This document shows, piece by piece, positions 12,783-24,067 of a stretch of 64,000 nt of DNA (within the stretch, counting starts at the first letter, position 1; each line of letters opens with the position of its first letter). The position numbers were made by a program, and so were the translations under genes. This DNA is from Zygnema cylindricum (lineage: Eukaryota; Streptophyta; Zygnematophyceae; Zygnematales; Zygnemataceae), in contig JBBHKE010001973.1 in the NCBI GenBank assembly GCA_037447655.1, positions 773,954-837,953 of the forward strand, written 5' to 3'. A model generated the notes under the pieces. The model did no database searches. It was not told the DNA's origin and worked only from the letters and a program-made list of their open reading frames with translations.

Positions 12783-12966
12783 TGTGTAAAAATATATATA
12801 TGACTATTGAGGCACCTCAATTGATTTTTCTTAAAGCGTGTACCACTCCCCCTCCTCCCCCCCTTTCCCCCCCCCCTCCCCTCTAATAACTATTTTTTGT
12901 TTATTTCCCCGCAGTTCGGAAGTGGAGGATTTGGAGAGGAGACTTGCGGCGCTGCGCCAAACTTAA
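4823..12966 (+). CDS. VPS2/CHMP2-like ESCRT-III subunit (plant VPS2.2-like), ten small exons
   Basis: ESCRT-III (SNF7-family) proteins polymerise on endosomal membranes and drive scission; VPS2/CHMP2 recruits the VPS4 ATPase. Exons I can place: 4,823-4,859 (starts [12 protein letters not shown]), 5,958-6,002, 6,609-6,643, 7,175-7,225, 9,202-9,308, 9,966-10,037, a doubtful one near 10,776-10,825, 11,634-11,669, 11,909-11,967 and 12,915-12,966 (stop TAA). GT and AG borders and phases agree for exons 1-4, 5-6 and 8-10. Recognisable blocks are [60 protein letters not shown] and the C-terminal MIM1-like LERRLAALR that binds VPS4. Exon 5 is 107 nt and shifts frame by one base between NLARELV and AQLRGG, so it holds a real frameshift or a sequencing error. 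The segment before VLDEIG is poorly resolved. Introns contain a hAT-like MITE and long simple repeats. Symbol withheld because VPS2 paralogues cannot be separated with certainty. Confidence 0.85.
6300..7000. repeat. Mirror polypyrimidine/polypurine tract around a 35-nt exon
   Basis: About 530 bases of nearly pure C/T (6,300-6,830, interrupted by exon 3) are followed by about 170 bases of GGGA/GGGGA repeats. The two halves are complementary in character and could pair as a long hairpin or form triplex or G-quadruplex structures. Long open frames here are low-complexity shadows, not genes. A second G-rich block lies at 7,226-7,335, just after exon 4. Confidence 0.8.
7778..8596. mobile_element. 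hAT-like MITE, family C copy 1 (in VPS2-like intron)
   Basis: Inverted ends TAGTGTTGTGTATCG and CGATACACAACACTA are flanked by the 8-bp duplication ATATATAT on both sides, matching hAT biology. The internal sequence has many TATCGGCGATA-type subterminal repeats. No transposase is present. Because the element sits in a TA-rich microsatellite the TSD alone would be weak, but copies at 13,741 and 24,574 have unambiguous 8-bp duplications. Confidence 0.82.
8597..8980. repeat. TA/TATG/TG microsatellite block
   Basis: Interleaved (TA)n, (TATG)n and a (TG)n run near 8,938-8,978, next to a hAT-like MITE in the VPS2-like intron. Open frames rich in Tyr/Ile on both strands are artefacts of the repeat. 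Confidence 0.9.
9645..9950 (+). promoter_or_regulatory. Intronic array of GCTGATGTCATC-type motifs
   Basis: About eleven degenerate copies of GCTGATGTCATC (one as GCTGACGTCATC) recur every 15-25 bases, with a looser tail to 9,950. TGACGTCA/TGATGTCA are bZIP (CRE/TGA-type) recognition cores. The array lies in the VPS2-like intron between exons ending at 9,308 and starting at 9,966. It could be an intronic enhancer or simply a decayed minisatellite. Confidence 0.5.
12240..12690. mobile_element. Possible decayed family C (hAT-like) MITE
   Basis: The stretch holds several TATCGA / CCGATAAT motifs like the subterminal repeats of family C and ends in ATAACACTA, similar to that family's terminus. 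No left inverted end or target duplication could be found. Confidence 0.3.
12696..12774. repeat. (AT)n microsatellite
   Basis: About 79 bases of uninterrupted AT dinucleotide repeat in the last intron of the VPS2-like gene. Confidence 0.97.
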
Positions 12967-13732
12967 AATTCCTTTTTTCCTTTTTTCCCTTTTTTCCCTT
13001 TTTTTTTGGGAAAAATGTTACATTTTGATGTGAATATTGTATAGTGGGAAATTGCAGTTTGTATAGTTGGGTAATTTTATTTTTATTTTTTTTGTTAATG
13101 TTGTGAGATGTTTTTTTTATTTTTTTTGGATTATTGGGATTTTAAATTTTTAAGGCTTTACTAGTCAAACCTAAAAAAAATAATAAAAAAATTATGAGTT
13201 TGAAATTGTTGGTAAATGTGGAAAAAAGAAAAAGCTCAAGAAAAATAAAATATAAGGAAATATTTGAAATTATCGTCATAATCGAAGGTTGAAAAAAAAG
13301 ATACATTCTTTAAAGAGTTGAAAAAAAAAAAAAAAAAAAACCTTGGAAATTAACTAAAAATTTCTTTCAACGAATGTTTTCAAAAATGTAGATTTTGGTC
13401 GTTTTTTTTGTCAAGAAAAAAAAGATAAGGAAGAAAAAAAAAATCCTGGTTTGACATAAGAGTTCAATTATTTATTTATTTATTTATCTTATTTTATTTT
13501 AACTGTTCCATTATGGCTTCTTTATAATTCTTCCTCAATTGGACAACCTAAAAAATAATATTCCTCTAACATTATTTAATAATATTATTATTAATACATA
13601 TCAAAAATTAATTACAAGAAATAGTGGTGTGTACCGCATATGTACCGTAATTGTACTGTAATTGTACCGGCAGTTTTTGGTACGGTTTTTGGCTCAGTTT
13701 GGAGGTTTGGTATTGTATTTTTCTGTAGTATC
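12967..13732. other. Downstream AT-rich stretch, no gene seen
   Basis: Follows the VPS2-like stop codon and probably contains its 3' UTR. T-rich, then A-rich (A-run near 13,320). At 13,620-13,690 TGTACCG-type motifs repeat. No coding feature is recognisable. Confidence 0.6.
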
Positions 13733-13740
13733 AAAAATAC

Positions 13741-14525
13741 TAGTGTTGTGTATCGGTAAGGATTTGCGTATAACCGATATGGACTTTTTTTCAAAAAGCC
13801 GATAATCGATATATTGGTACGATATATCGCTAATGGCATTATCGCCGATAAATACCCGATTTTTATCGGTTGTTATCGGCGATAATACCGATATCGATAA
13901 CTATCGGTGATATATGTAGGAACCGTACGGACAAATGTACGGCGAGTACACTCAACTGTATGTGTTATTCCCCGGACGCGCCGCGGACCCCCTTCCCCCT
14001 GATTTCGGTGAAATATCGCGATATTTCCTTCATTGTTTCAAATTTAAGGGGGTTTTACTTGGGTACCCCCTTACAGAATGTCCTTTTGACTATTATTTTT
14101 TTATAAATGACACTCAATGGCGGCAGTCTGACAAATTTGTTCGTCTGCTTTGTTCGTCTGTTCGTCTGGTTTTCAAAAAAGTTTGATTTTACAAATTTAA
14201 TTTTTTTTCCGTTTCGGTACTATAACTTTAGAACTATAAACTATTATTTTAAATTTGTCACCGTTTATGTGCCGCGCTGATAAATTTCAGTTAAACAGCG
14301 TACGGAACAAATTATTACACGTGGCATACCACGCTATGTAAAGTAAATAATATGATACAGTATTTTATAAAGTACTATTGTATGCATACTATATTTTTAT
14401 AAGTTATCGCCGATATGGAATTTGTTGGTCTCGGACCGATATATCGGGACCTCTGACCATTCGATAACCGATAACTATCGGTATCGGTGTTATCGCGATA
14501 ATTTTTTTACCGATACACAACACTA
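13741..14525. mobile_element. hAT-like MITE, family C copy 2
   Basis: Ends TAGTGTTGTGTATCG and CGATACACAACACTA are flanked by a perfect 8-bp duplication AAAAATAC (13,733-13,740 and 14,526-14,533). The body is similar to copy 1, including GGGGGTTTTACTTGGG-like and CACGTGGCATACCACG segments. Non-autonomous. Open frames inside are repeat shadows. Confidence 0.9.
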
Positions 14526-14533
14526 AAAAATAC

Positions 14534-15285
14534 ATTATTTCTTGTAAGGTGTAGTTTGTAACTTTATACTTTTACTTCTCTCTTCTCCCTTCTTTTCTCT
14601 CCTCTCTCTCTCTCTCTCCTTTCTCTTTTCTTCCCTCTCTCCTCCCTTGTCTCCCTTTTCTTTGTCCTCACTCTCCCCTCTGTTTGCCTCCCTATCCCTC
14701 CCTCCACGCTTTCATCCCTCTCTTTTTGCCTTCCTTCCTTTGACCTCCCTCCCCCTCCCTCCTCTCTCGTTCCCTCTCGTTACCTCTCTCCTCTTCTCTT
14801 GCCTTCCCTGTCTCCGTCACTTTTACCCTTCCCCTTGCCTTGTATTTGTCTTTCGCGACCTTGGGGAGAGGAGGGGAGGGAGGGAGAGGGGACGAGAGAG
14901 GGCAAGTGATCAAAATGGGGAGAGGGCGTGTGGGAGGGGTGGAGGAGTGCAAGGGTCAAGGGAGGGAGGTAATGACGAAAAACTCAAAGACATTCAAAAC
15001 GAATGGCTTTTACGTGTATATTTCATGCCATTTTTCAATAATTTTGGTAGGAAAAAAAAAAAAAAACATTTGGGAGAGAAATGTGGTAGACTCTAATTGG
15101 TAGAGGAAGCTTGCGCCAAACGCTCTTCTATCTATGTGGTGGTCACAGTTTTGTGTGCGTAACACGCACGCCTGTCATGTGGATTGTCGGTTTTACTTTT
15201 CTATGATGGTCAACCTTTCACAAACGTGGCAAAAGTTTGACCGGTTTATTACATTTTTTCGCAAGTCAATGCTAATAAGTAGGAA
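14534..15285. other. C/T-rich then G/A-rich stretch, no gene seen
   Basis: 14,575-14,850 is C/T-rich (CTCCCTCC-like), followed by a G/A-rich block to about 14,970, then ordinary sequence. Predicted frames are low complexity. I see no supported feature. Confidence 0.6.
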
Positions 15286-15288
15286 TAA

Positions 15289-16458
15289 GGGTGCGTCTCC
15301 ATGTACTTATAACTTAGCGAAAAAACTTTATTTTTTAGCGCGGACCCGGATTTCAGACGTCCCTATGTGTAACAACGAGATAGTTACTTAAGGGTGTGAC
15401 GATTGTATACGCTGACAATGCCCGTGACGACTGTCAACGTCTACAATTTGTGATGACGCACATTATTTTTTCTAACTGCGTGTGACGTCGCATGAGTTTT
15501 CGTGACATTGTAGACGTACCGCTTTCCGGCCTGTGCCCATTCACGGTTGAAGAAGATGCAATTTGCCTTTGCGTCGCCCGTCCGCTCGACGTGAAATGCA
15601 TAGTTCAAAAGTAGGTGAATGTAGGCCCATAAAATATGCCTATTGTATGTAAAACATACAATATGACCTTAAGACCCATATTGTATTGGTCGCAAAATGA
15701 AAAAAAATAGTAATAGGGTTGAGTTGCACATCGATTGATAGAGAATTAAACGTCATGTCTAAATTTTGAAAGCCCATAACACAACTCATCCTACGCCGTG
15801 TCAGTTCGCTGAAAATTTCGTCTGGCGGCGTGCGCTATACTATGATCATACGTCAGATTCGTACGTTCGTACAAGAGTGTGCACAAACGCACACACATAC
15901 AGTATGCCTACTCTACGCGAGTTTTGTGCCAAGTTTTGTGCGCCTACCATAGGCCTACCATAAAAACGCCTATTTTTGAACTATGGTGAAATGTCATCAG
16001 AATCTTGAGACCCCTGGCGAAATAAAATAAATGCGTACCAGGCGCAAACGGACAAAACCAAACAAATTGTGTACTTTGCCTTGTCATACCTGAACACAAA
16101 GGGACAAAAAATAACAAATACTGTACCTTTCGCTGTCGGTATAGTTCGTTTGAAATTTGTGTAAAAAAATTTACACGTGCGAATACGTGTTCCTATTTGT
16201 TTTTCACATATACTTTGTTTTTAAACACATCTTCCATGTGTTTTAAATAAAAGTTTGAAGATTAAGTTTTTTGGCGTGGTCGTGGGTCGAAGAACACAAG
16301 ACAACAACACATTGTACATCCTAAATTCGATGACGACGTATAATGTACTTCTCGTTTTTTCTATTTTTTTGTACGGATGAAACTTACGGGGTACGGCTCT
16401 AAGTTTTACAAGAAAACGACAGAAATAAACCCTTACTTTGGCACATGGAGACGCACCC
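15289..16458. mobile_element. PIF/Harbinger-like MITE, family A copy 3
   Basis: Ends GGGTGCGTCTCCATGT and ACATGGAGACGCACCC, with TAA at both flanks (15,286-15,288 and 16,459-16,461). It contains a nested family D MITE (15,599-15,985), so its own length is about 780 bp, equal to copy 4 at 34,492. No transposase. Confidence 0.88.
15599..15985. mobile_element. hAT-like MITE, family D copy 1 (nested in family A)
   Basis: The left end is CATAGTTCAAAAGTAGG; the right end is its imperfect complement (CCTATTTTTGAACTATG). It is flanked by a perfect 8-bp duplication GTGAAATG (15,591-15,598 and 15,986-15,993). An 8-bp TSD suggests hAT. It lies wholly inside family A copy 3 and is therefore younger than that insertion. 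Confidence 0.85.
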
Positions 16459-16515
16459 TAATTACAATGATTTACGCTAATTAGGAATTTGAAAAAAAAA
16501 AAACATACATTCTAA

Positions 16516-17300
16516 GGTTAGAATTCCATTACATGAAACGTGTGGTTCGTTACTGGACGACGTACGTTTTCGTACAGCGTTGTACCAGGCCGTACCTTTT
16601 TTTCTTTTGTCAGACGAAATATCGTTACTGGAAAGCTCCCGGGAAGCTCCAATGATGTAGGCGTAATTCCTGGCCGTTGGATATTCCATTTTTTCAGATC
16701 TACGAAGCAATCGCGCACATCATCAAGTGTGAATATACTCTCATAGCGAGGAGAGTTGCTCGATACTGGGTCGTGTACCATTGGTACACGTGAAAATGCA
16801 AAATAATATTCGCTTTGAACAAGCGATCCCAGGTCTACACATCGTACAGCCATGTGCTTACGTCGTACAGTCCAAGTGCCGCCTGCCATGCATCTAGTCC
16901 ATGTGCCGCCTGCCACGCTGGATGCAAGTGAGCCGAAAATATTTTCGCACGCTCGGTCTGACATCCACCGACATACAAAGTTTGCCGCGACCTACAAAGT
17001 TTGCCCCGTCTTTTTGCCATTCCGTTTCGAAATTTTGATTTTCATTTTCAAAATCAAAAATCTAGCCTCAAACTTTACGTACGAATCATTAACTACCTCT
17101 GATCGTACATATATTTCGTTCCGACTTTCCGTTTGAAGATTTTCTTTAAGATTTTCAAAATCTGGACGGTAACCTACGTGGCGCCAATCATAATTGAGGA
17201 AGGTTTGTTATTGGCCCGACAAAATGGAATAGTCTTCTAGTAAACGTTGCCAGTAGAATCTTCCGTACTTTTACTGGGACTGACTAATGGAATTCTACCC
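16516..17300. mobile_element. PIF/Harbinger-like MITE, family B copy 1
   Basis: The left end GGTAGAATTCCATTA-like (one G short, one base inserted) and right end TAATGGAATTCTACCC are flanked by TAA (16,513-16,515 and 17,301-17,303). Five full copies of this family are in the window. Open frames inside are shared among copies only because the DNA is repeated. Confidence 0.85.
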
Positions 17301-17731
17301 TAATTGTTTGCTAATGCTAATTAGCGTCTTTGAAAAAAAAATATGTCGGTCGCAAACATGCTTACATTTATATAGGTAATTGTACAAAATCTGACAAATC
17401 GTACACAAATCGTATGTTCCCACAGTCAAAACGTGGTTGTTGGACGAATATGTGCGAACTTGATATTTGATAGCCTGATTTCATCCCCTTTGTAGAGCAC
17501 ATATTCTCATGCGTCCGCGGTTACTAAAACTCATTAATTATACTTTTTCACTTATTAAGGTACCATTTGTACGGTCTGACACTAACCGTACACCACACTA
17601 TTTAAAAGACAACATACTTACATTTTGTACGGTACTTGGAAAAAAACCTCAAATGGCGTAAAGAAAAAAAATAGAATAAGTTATGCTATTTGAGAATTAA
17701 AAAAAAAAAGCGGGACGGAATTTGTATACAT
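17301..17731. other. Unassigned stretch between MITEs
   Basis: No open frame of note, inverted repeat or RNA gene is visible. It contains GTAC-rich words like the neighbouring MITEs and may be old repeat sequence. Confidence 0.5.
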
Positions 17732-17907
17732 CATAGTTCAAAAGTAGGCGTTTTTATGGTAGGTCTTTGGTCGGTGCCTTTATCGTAAGTTGTGTTATGG
17801 GCTTTTCATGTGATATTCTTAGATCGCTACTTTGATCAGCGACCGTCCGATCATCCGAATCTGACGGTGTAAATAAAAAATACCTCAAAAATCATAGAAA
17901 AAAAAAA
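17732..17907. mobile_element. Family D MITE copy 2 (left part)
   Basis: Begins with CATAGTTCAAAAGTAGG and continues with sequence similar to copy 3 at 35,634 (GTGATATTCTTAGATCG; CAGCGACCGTCCGATC). It is cut by the 10-N gap at 17,908-17,917, so the right end is missing. Confidence 0.7.
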
Positions 17908-17917
17908 NNNNNNNNNN
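17908..17917. other. Assembly gap (10 N)
   Basis: Ten N characters interrupting a family D MITE. Confidence 0.99.
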
Positions 17918-18499
17918 GGGGAGGCCATTAAAGTGAAGGAGTTTTCAAGTTAATAGTTGGTGGCTGAATTTAAGAAAGAGGGTGCGGCTAAAAGTGAATG
18001 AGAGGGTTAGCCGGCTGGAGGATCGGAGCTGTATTCTAACTCCCAGCGGCTAGTATAAAAGGCATTCACTAATGATATTTTCTTTGAGGCAGAGGAATCG
18101 TAACGTTTCTTTTATTGCACTTAAGCTACGTAAAAGGGGAAAAGTTAGCATGCACTCAAAGAAGCCGAAGAAGGGGAAACATAAGGCTCTCTAGGAAGAT
18201 TCTTGAACGAGGAGAAGAAAGAGGAGAAAGAAAAGGAGCCTAAGATAAAGTAAAAGAAAGAGTGAACTAAATATTGAGCTAAATCTCGAAACTCTAAAGG
18301 CTTACAAGCTTCCGTGGTTCTTAGATTTCTAAACAATGAGAAGAGGAGCAAGTTCTTAGAAGGATCTCTCGGAATACAAAGGGGAAGAAGCCGAAGAAAC
18401 TCACGTACGATTGAAAAGGGGAAAATGCATCGAATTCACGTTATTTTCTTTGCAATGCTAAGGAGACGGAGTTTCTTTTATAGTAATCACTTACGGAAA

Positions 18500-19240
18500 A
18501 TATGATCGGCGACCCTCAATCTTATGTCGAGGCTAGGAGGTCGGCCGATTGGGAGAGTAAGTGAAAATCGGCGTGGGAGAAAGAATTTAAGTCGGTGGTT
18601 GATAATTGAACTTTTGAGGAAGTGAAATTACCGGAGGGGAAAAATGCAATAGATGCAAAGCGGGTATTCAAGACCAAGACTAAAGCTTCGGGTGAAATTA
18701 TTAAGTACAAGGCGAGGCTTGTTTCTCAGGGATTCCAACAAGGTGAGGGGATTGATTTTAAGGAGACTTATGCTCCCTTGGTGAAGTTCGACTCACTACG
18801 GATTCTTATTGCACTTGTAGCCATGATGAAAAAACACGTTCATCAAATAGACGTGGAAACTGCATTTTAAATGGTGAGTTGAGGAAGAGGTATACATAGA
18901 GGTACCGGAAGACGTGTCTTTTTTGCAGAAAGGAAATGTATGGCGTTTGCCAAAGTCAATATATGGTTTGAAACAGGCGTCGTACACATGGTATTTGAGA
19001 CTTCATCAAGTACTATTGAAATTCGGATTTCTACGAACTACGTACGATTTTGGAGTTTACATGAAAGGTGAAAGAGTTCACCAAATCATATTTTATGTTT
19101 ATGTGGATGATTTTTTGATGGCATGCGATAAGATGTAGCGCATTAATGAGTTGATACGTTATCTTAGATTACATTTTAAAGTAACGGATCTTAGAGAGGT
19201 ACGCTATATTTTTATTTTTTGGAATTGAAGTACTACGCGA
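18500..19240 (+). pseudogene. Decayed Ty1/copia reverse transcriptase
   Basis: Copia RT motifs are readable with frame breaks: KYKARLVSQGFQQGEGIDF, ETYAPLVKFDSLRIL, HQIDVETAF, KSIYGLKQAS and the catalytic-type YVDDFL near 19,100. Stop codons occur within and upstream (18,580-18,610). It belongs to a different copia lineage from the intact element at 44,291. Downstream (19,240-19,490) only traces of RNase H can be suspected. A TATAAA-containing leader-like stretch lies at 18,050-18,200. Confidence 0.85.
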
Positions 19241-19495
19241 GTTAAACCTTCCCATTGGTTATATGACGATTTGTTCTGACAACATGAGTTGATAAGGGCA
19301 AAAACCATTGTTTCACAAGAGGATGAAACACATCAGATAATGGCATTTTGTAAGGGTTGGTTGCCCGAACCAGATTGTTTTTGTGGGTTCCGAAAAAAAA
19401 GGAGGCGCAATTTGTTGAAAGCGCCACGCATCATGCCTGAGAGGGGCGAAGAAACTTATTATGTTGAGTTTGGCGACCACATTAAAAAGAGGGAT

Positions 19496-21058
19496 TGTGA
19501 AATATTGTTTTGTGGCATTTCATGGGTCATGCCTTTATTGTTGGATGAAGTGTAAGATCTACCTCCAGAAATCCATTACTATATCCAATTCAACACATCC
19601 ACAATTGGAAAAACACATCCACATTGGAAAGCACTCACATAACGATAAACTTTAAAGTAGAAGAAGCTTTTGTCCACATAACATTAGCTTGGTCTCTTGC
19701 CCGTGGCTCAACCCTTTTTTAAAGTGTTTTCCACTACTCTACACTCCTAATATTCTTATCTATTAACTACTAAAACATTACTTAGTTTGTAAGAAATTTC
19801 AGTGCAAAAATGCCATTGCTCCAATTTGGTTTTAATCGCTCAAGACCAAGATCAGTCAGACTTTCCACAAATTTTTCCAAAGGAAAAGATGTTTACTTTT
19901 CTCTTAGACTTCACCATTTATCTATCATTGCCCTGAACTAGCCGGGCCAGAGTCAACGCTCCGTTGAACAGGTTTTACTTGGGCGAATCGTTGATCAGCA
20001 AGGACTTAGACCGACCAATGCAAAAGCGTGCGAAATCTCTTTCTAACTACGTAGCATTTTCTAACCAATCGAACGCTACATTTTACTACGTAGCATTTAC
20101 GTGCAAAAGTGCGCGTGAATTCAAACGCGACTTCGCACGTTCGCGCGTCACAATTTTTACATGCGAAATCATCTTCGAAATTTACAAATTTTAACTAATG
20201 ACGTTTCTTACTAAAAATCGTACAAAGCAACCATCATATATACCATGACTATTGGTACTTTAAAGACGTACGCCAAAAATTCCGTAGCTTCTTTTGACCC
20301 TTAACCCGTTTCAATGATACCCACTTGTTATATTTACCTCGCGCTGTCTCCTAAATACACCAATCACTATATCCCTTAAAATACAACCTCCAATCGTGCG
20401 ATTCTTTCGCGGACGTCTACCAAATTCAAAACTCTATATTTGTAATACTTAAACAACCATTTACGAACAAGTTCAATCCACTCATAGTGTTACATGAAGT
20501 GTCACGTCATCATACAAAATGTATGACGTCGTTTCGTGGCGGTACTTTTGTTATCCTCGAACGAAAATGTACTATTTCGTTTCGCTTGACTTTTTGCGCA
20601 GGTCTTTCATTTTGGGTGCACGTATGTTTTGTGAAGCGACACGTGTAAAGTCAACTTTTGGATTTATTTGTTTCGAAGGAAGAAAGCGCGTGCGCCTTCC
20701 TTCGTGGAACTTACATTACAGTGTGCGACAGTTAGCTAAGGATAGAGTTCGACGCTACGCTAAGTTTTGCTTGTCTTACCTTGTTGTCTGTGAGTGCAGA
20801 GTTGCGCGTATATAGGCAGCACTGTACGCAGTAGAGTATTAAAATCATTATCTTAGATGATTAATCTTGGAGTAAGAGATTATTTAAAGAAGAGAGAGAA
20901 GAGAGAAGAGAGATGATGTAAAGAGGCTTCGACAAAGTACACTTTTAAATCTTTTTGGCAGAATATTCCTCTTGTCTTTTATGAACTTCCGTTGTGTAAT
21001 GATTTAAGATTTGTGAATTTATTTGAGTGAATGTCTTTTGCTTAAGATCCTACAATCA
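19496..21058 (+). mobile_element. Possible 3' LTR of the decayed copia at 18,500
   Basis: A polypurine tract (AAAAAGAGGGA, 19,484-19,494) precedes TGTGAAATATTG, a plausible LTR start. A TATA-like GCGTATATAGG lies near 20,806, followed by a GA-rich stretch, and CAATCA near 21,058 could be the end. No matching 5' LTR is present in the window (an N gap lies upstream), so this is inference only. Confidence 0.35.
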
Positions 21059-21184
21059 ACGATGTTCTAGTTATATAGGGATAGTGCGATATATCGATTC
21101 GACGTTGTGTTCTATTTTTTTTTCAAAACCTCTGCCTTGCCCTCTCCCCTCCCCCCTCGAGGAGCGTGTTTGCCGTACATTTTA

Positions 21185-22167
21185 GGATGCAGCCCTATGC
21201 TATTCTAACCTACCAAATCTACTTTGCATTGTAGTGAAGATTTTACTTACACTGTTTTCAAGTCTCCCAATGCGTAACAACGAAATTGTTACTTAAGGTT
21301 GTGACGAATGTATAAGTCGACAACACCCGTGACGGTTGTCAACGACCACAATTTGTCTTGACGCACCTTATTTTTATAAACATTTTGGTAAGTCGCGTAA
21401 CACATCGTATTTTTTGAAACATTTCGGTATGTCCCATGACACATCGTCTTTTTTTTAAACGTTTTCCTACGCTGCATGTTTTTGCGTGACATGGTAAACG
21501 GATAGTCTTCCAGTCTTTACTGTTCATGGTTGAACCAGATGATTGCCTCTCCTGTTTCGTTGCCATAAATGGAATAGAATTCTCGAGGCTCTTGTAAAAA
21601 AAAATAAAAATTGGGCGTGTTTGTTGCGTTACTTGGTTTGCGCATGCGGAGCCACCATAATATTTTTTAGCGCTCCGTACCGGACAACTTAGGCCACTGA
21701 GAGAATGTAAAATGGTGAAGTTTGAAGGGGTAAATAGGGTGAAGATGATAGAGATAGTGAGTGCGAGCCGCAGTGAGGCCTTCACTAGTTTTTCATCACT
21801 ATGTGAATTGGCATTACAACTTTAAGACCCCTACAAAATAAATCTGTACAAGATGCAAGAGGACAGAAGGAAACAATAATGTACATTTTCTCTTCGTCAT
21901 AAAATTTTGAAAACTTTTAACACATGCGATTATGTTTTTCTATTTCTGAAGCGATTTCACTTATTTTAAACACACCGCCAATGTGGTTCAAGTTAGTTTG
22001 ACGATGACCTGAAAGTGGGTCGAAAAAACACAAGACAACAGTTTGTTCTACATCCTAAGTTAGAAGATGACACAAATTATACTCTACATTTTTGCGATTT
22101 CTTCATACACTTGTTTTGAGGAAATCGACAGAAAGAATCCCTTACTTAGCTACATGTGGACGTATCC
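21185..22167. mobile_element. PIF/Harbinger-like MITE, family A copy 4 (degenerate)
   Basis: The right end ACATGTGGACGTATCC followed by TTA matches the family A terminus; the left end GGATGCAGCCCTATG is a degenerate match. Internal sequence (CGTAACAACGAAATTGTTACTTAAGG region) parallels family A copy 3. Boundaries are approximate. Confidence 0.6.
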
Positions 22168-22511
22168 TTATCTCCACCTCCCACCAAATCTATCGCGATT
22201 GTTTTTGTCGGTTCAGTAGCGATTCATTGAGCCCTCTCACCTTTATAGCGATGATAATTTTTCAGTATTAATATTTTTTTTGCGACAAAAACATCTTTTT
22301 CCGTACACACTTGTCGGATTAGAGATCTGACGGTTTCGATTGAAAGAAATTATTTTCACCCTCCAATTGGCGGTCTCCATTGAAAAATCGGACGTCTGTG
22401 TACGGAGAAAAGTTGTTTTAGGCAGCAGTAATGCACTTTTCTAGACGTACAGTTTAGAAGCTTTGTATGTTAGTGCATTGTACATCCGTACGTTTGTAAT
22501 GGGTACCGAAC
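22168..22511. other. Unassigned stretch between MITEs
   Basis: No gene, RNA or clear repeat end is visible. A segment near 22,290-22,400 (TACGGAGAAAAG) recurs near 24,275 and 28,400, so at least part is repeated DNA. Confidence 0.5.
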
Positions 22512-22514
22512 TAA

Positions 22515-23231
22515 GGGTAGAACTCCATTAGACGAAAAGTGTGGTTTGTTACTGGAAATCGTACAGGTTCGTACATATTCGTACCACGCCGTACCTTTTT
22601 TTTTTTGTCACACGAAATATCGTTACTGGAAAATGATGTAGGCTTAATTCCTGACCGTTGGATATTCCACATTTTCAGATCCGCGAAGCAATCGCGCACA
22701 TCATCTAGTGTGACAATACTCTCCTCGCGAGAAGAGTTGTACGATACTAGACGTGTACCATTGGTACACGTGAAAAGCAAAAAAATATCCACTTTGAACA
22801 AGAGATCACAGGTCTACACGTCGTATATGCCATGTGCCTTCATCGTACGGTCCATGTGCCGCCTGCCACGCTGGATACGGTGACCTGAAAATATTTCGCA
22901 CGCTCCGTCTGACATCCACCGACATTCAAAGTTTGCCACGTCTTTTTGCCATTCCGTTTCGAAATTTTGATTCCCGTTTTCAAAATCAAAAATCTGGCCG
23001 CAAACTTTACGTACGAATCATTAACTACCTCCAGTCGTACAGATATTTCCTTCTGCCTTTCCTTTTGAAGATTTTCTTTAAGATTTTCAAATCTGGAATC
23101 TAACCTACGTGGTGCCAATCATAATTGAGGAAGGTTTGTTACTGGCCCGACAAAATGGAATAGTCTTCAAGTAAACGCTGCCAGTAGAATTTTACGTACA
23201 TTTACTGGGACGGCCTAATGGAATTGCACCC
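22515..23231. mobile_element. PIF/Harbinger-like MITE, family B copy 2
   Basis: The left end GGGTAGAACTCCATTA is preceded by TAA; the right end TAATGGAATTGCACCC is followed by TTA. Body matches family B (TTACTGG, TACGTGGTGCCAATC segments). The non-identical flanking triplets suggest mutation since insertion. Confidence 0.82.
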
Positions 23232-23333
23232 TTAGTCCGATTTCACGTGAGAGCGCGATTGTATTAAATCATTATTTGTACTTTTTTAGTTAAAAAAGTA
23301 CAGTTTTGCACGGTCGAACGTCATCCGTACTTA

Positions 23334-24067
23334 GGGTAACATTCCATTAGGCGGTCCTAGTAAATGTACGGACAAGTCTCTTGACATCGTTTACTAGAAG
23401 TCCACTCCATTTTGTCGGGCCAGTAACAAACCTTCCTCAAGTATGATTGCCCCCACATAAGTTATAGTCCAGATGTTGAACATCTTAAAAAAATATACAA
23501 TCGGGAAAGTCATAACGAAATATATGTATTATCGGAGGTAGTTAATGATTCGTACGTAAAGTTTGCGGCCAGATTTTGATTTTGAAAATGGAAATCAAAA
23601 TTTCGAAACAGAATGGCAAAAAACGCAGCAAACTTTGAAGGCCGCGGTAAACTTTGAATGTCGGTGGATGTCAAAGGGAGCGTGCGAGGATATTTTTGGC
23701 TGACCTGCATCCAGCGTGGCAGGAGGCACATGGAATGTACGATGTGTAGGCCTGTGATCGCTTGTTCAAAGTAGATATTTTTCGCTTTTTCACGTGTACC
23801 AATGGTAATCATCTAGTGGGACACAACTCTCCTCACGAGGAGAGTTGCGTTCCACTGGATGATGTGCGCGATTGATTCGCGGATCTCAAAAAGTGAAGTA
23901 TCCAACGGTCAGGAATTACTCCTACATCATTGGAGTTTCTCGACAGCTTTCCAGTAACGATGTTTCGTCTGACAAACAAAATAATTGGTACAACTCTGTA
24001 CGGCGCTGTACGAAAATGTACGACATCGAGTGACGAACCCCACTTTTCGTCTAATGTAATGTTACCC
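23334..24067. mobile_element. PIF/Harbinger-like MITE, family B copy 3
   Basis: Ends GGGTAACATTCCATTA and TAATGTAATGTTACCC with TTA on both sides (23,331-23,333 and 24,068-24,070). It is oriented opposite to copies 1, 2 and 4 judged by internal sequence. Predicted 100-codon frames inside recur in copy 5 only because the DNA is duplicated. Confidence 0.88.

Noticed and set aside
4823-12966. Assigning the ESCRT-III gene to CHMP3/VPS24
   Set aside because: Some blocks fit either family, but [29 protein letters not shown] and the [15 protein letters not shown] tail fit VPS2.2/CHMP2 better.
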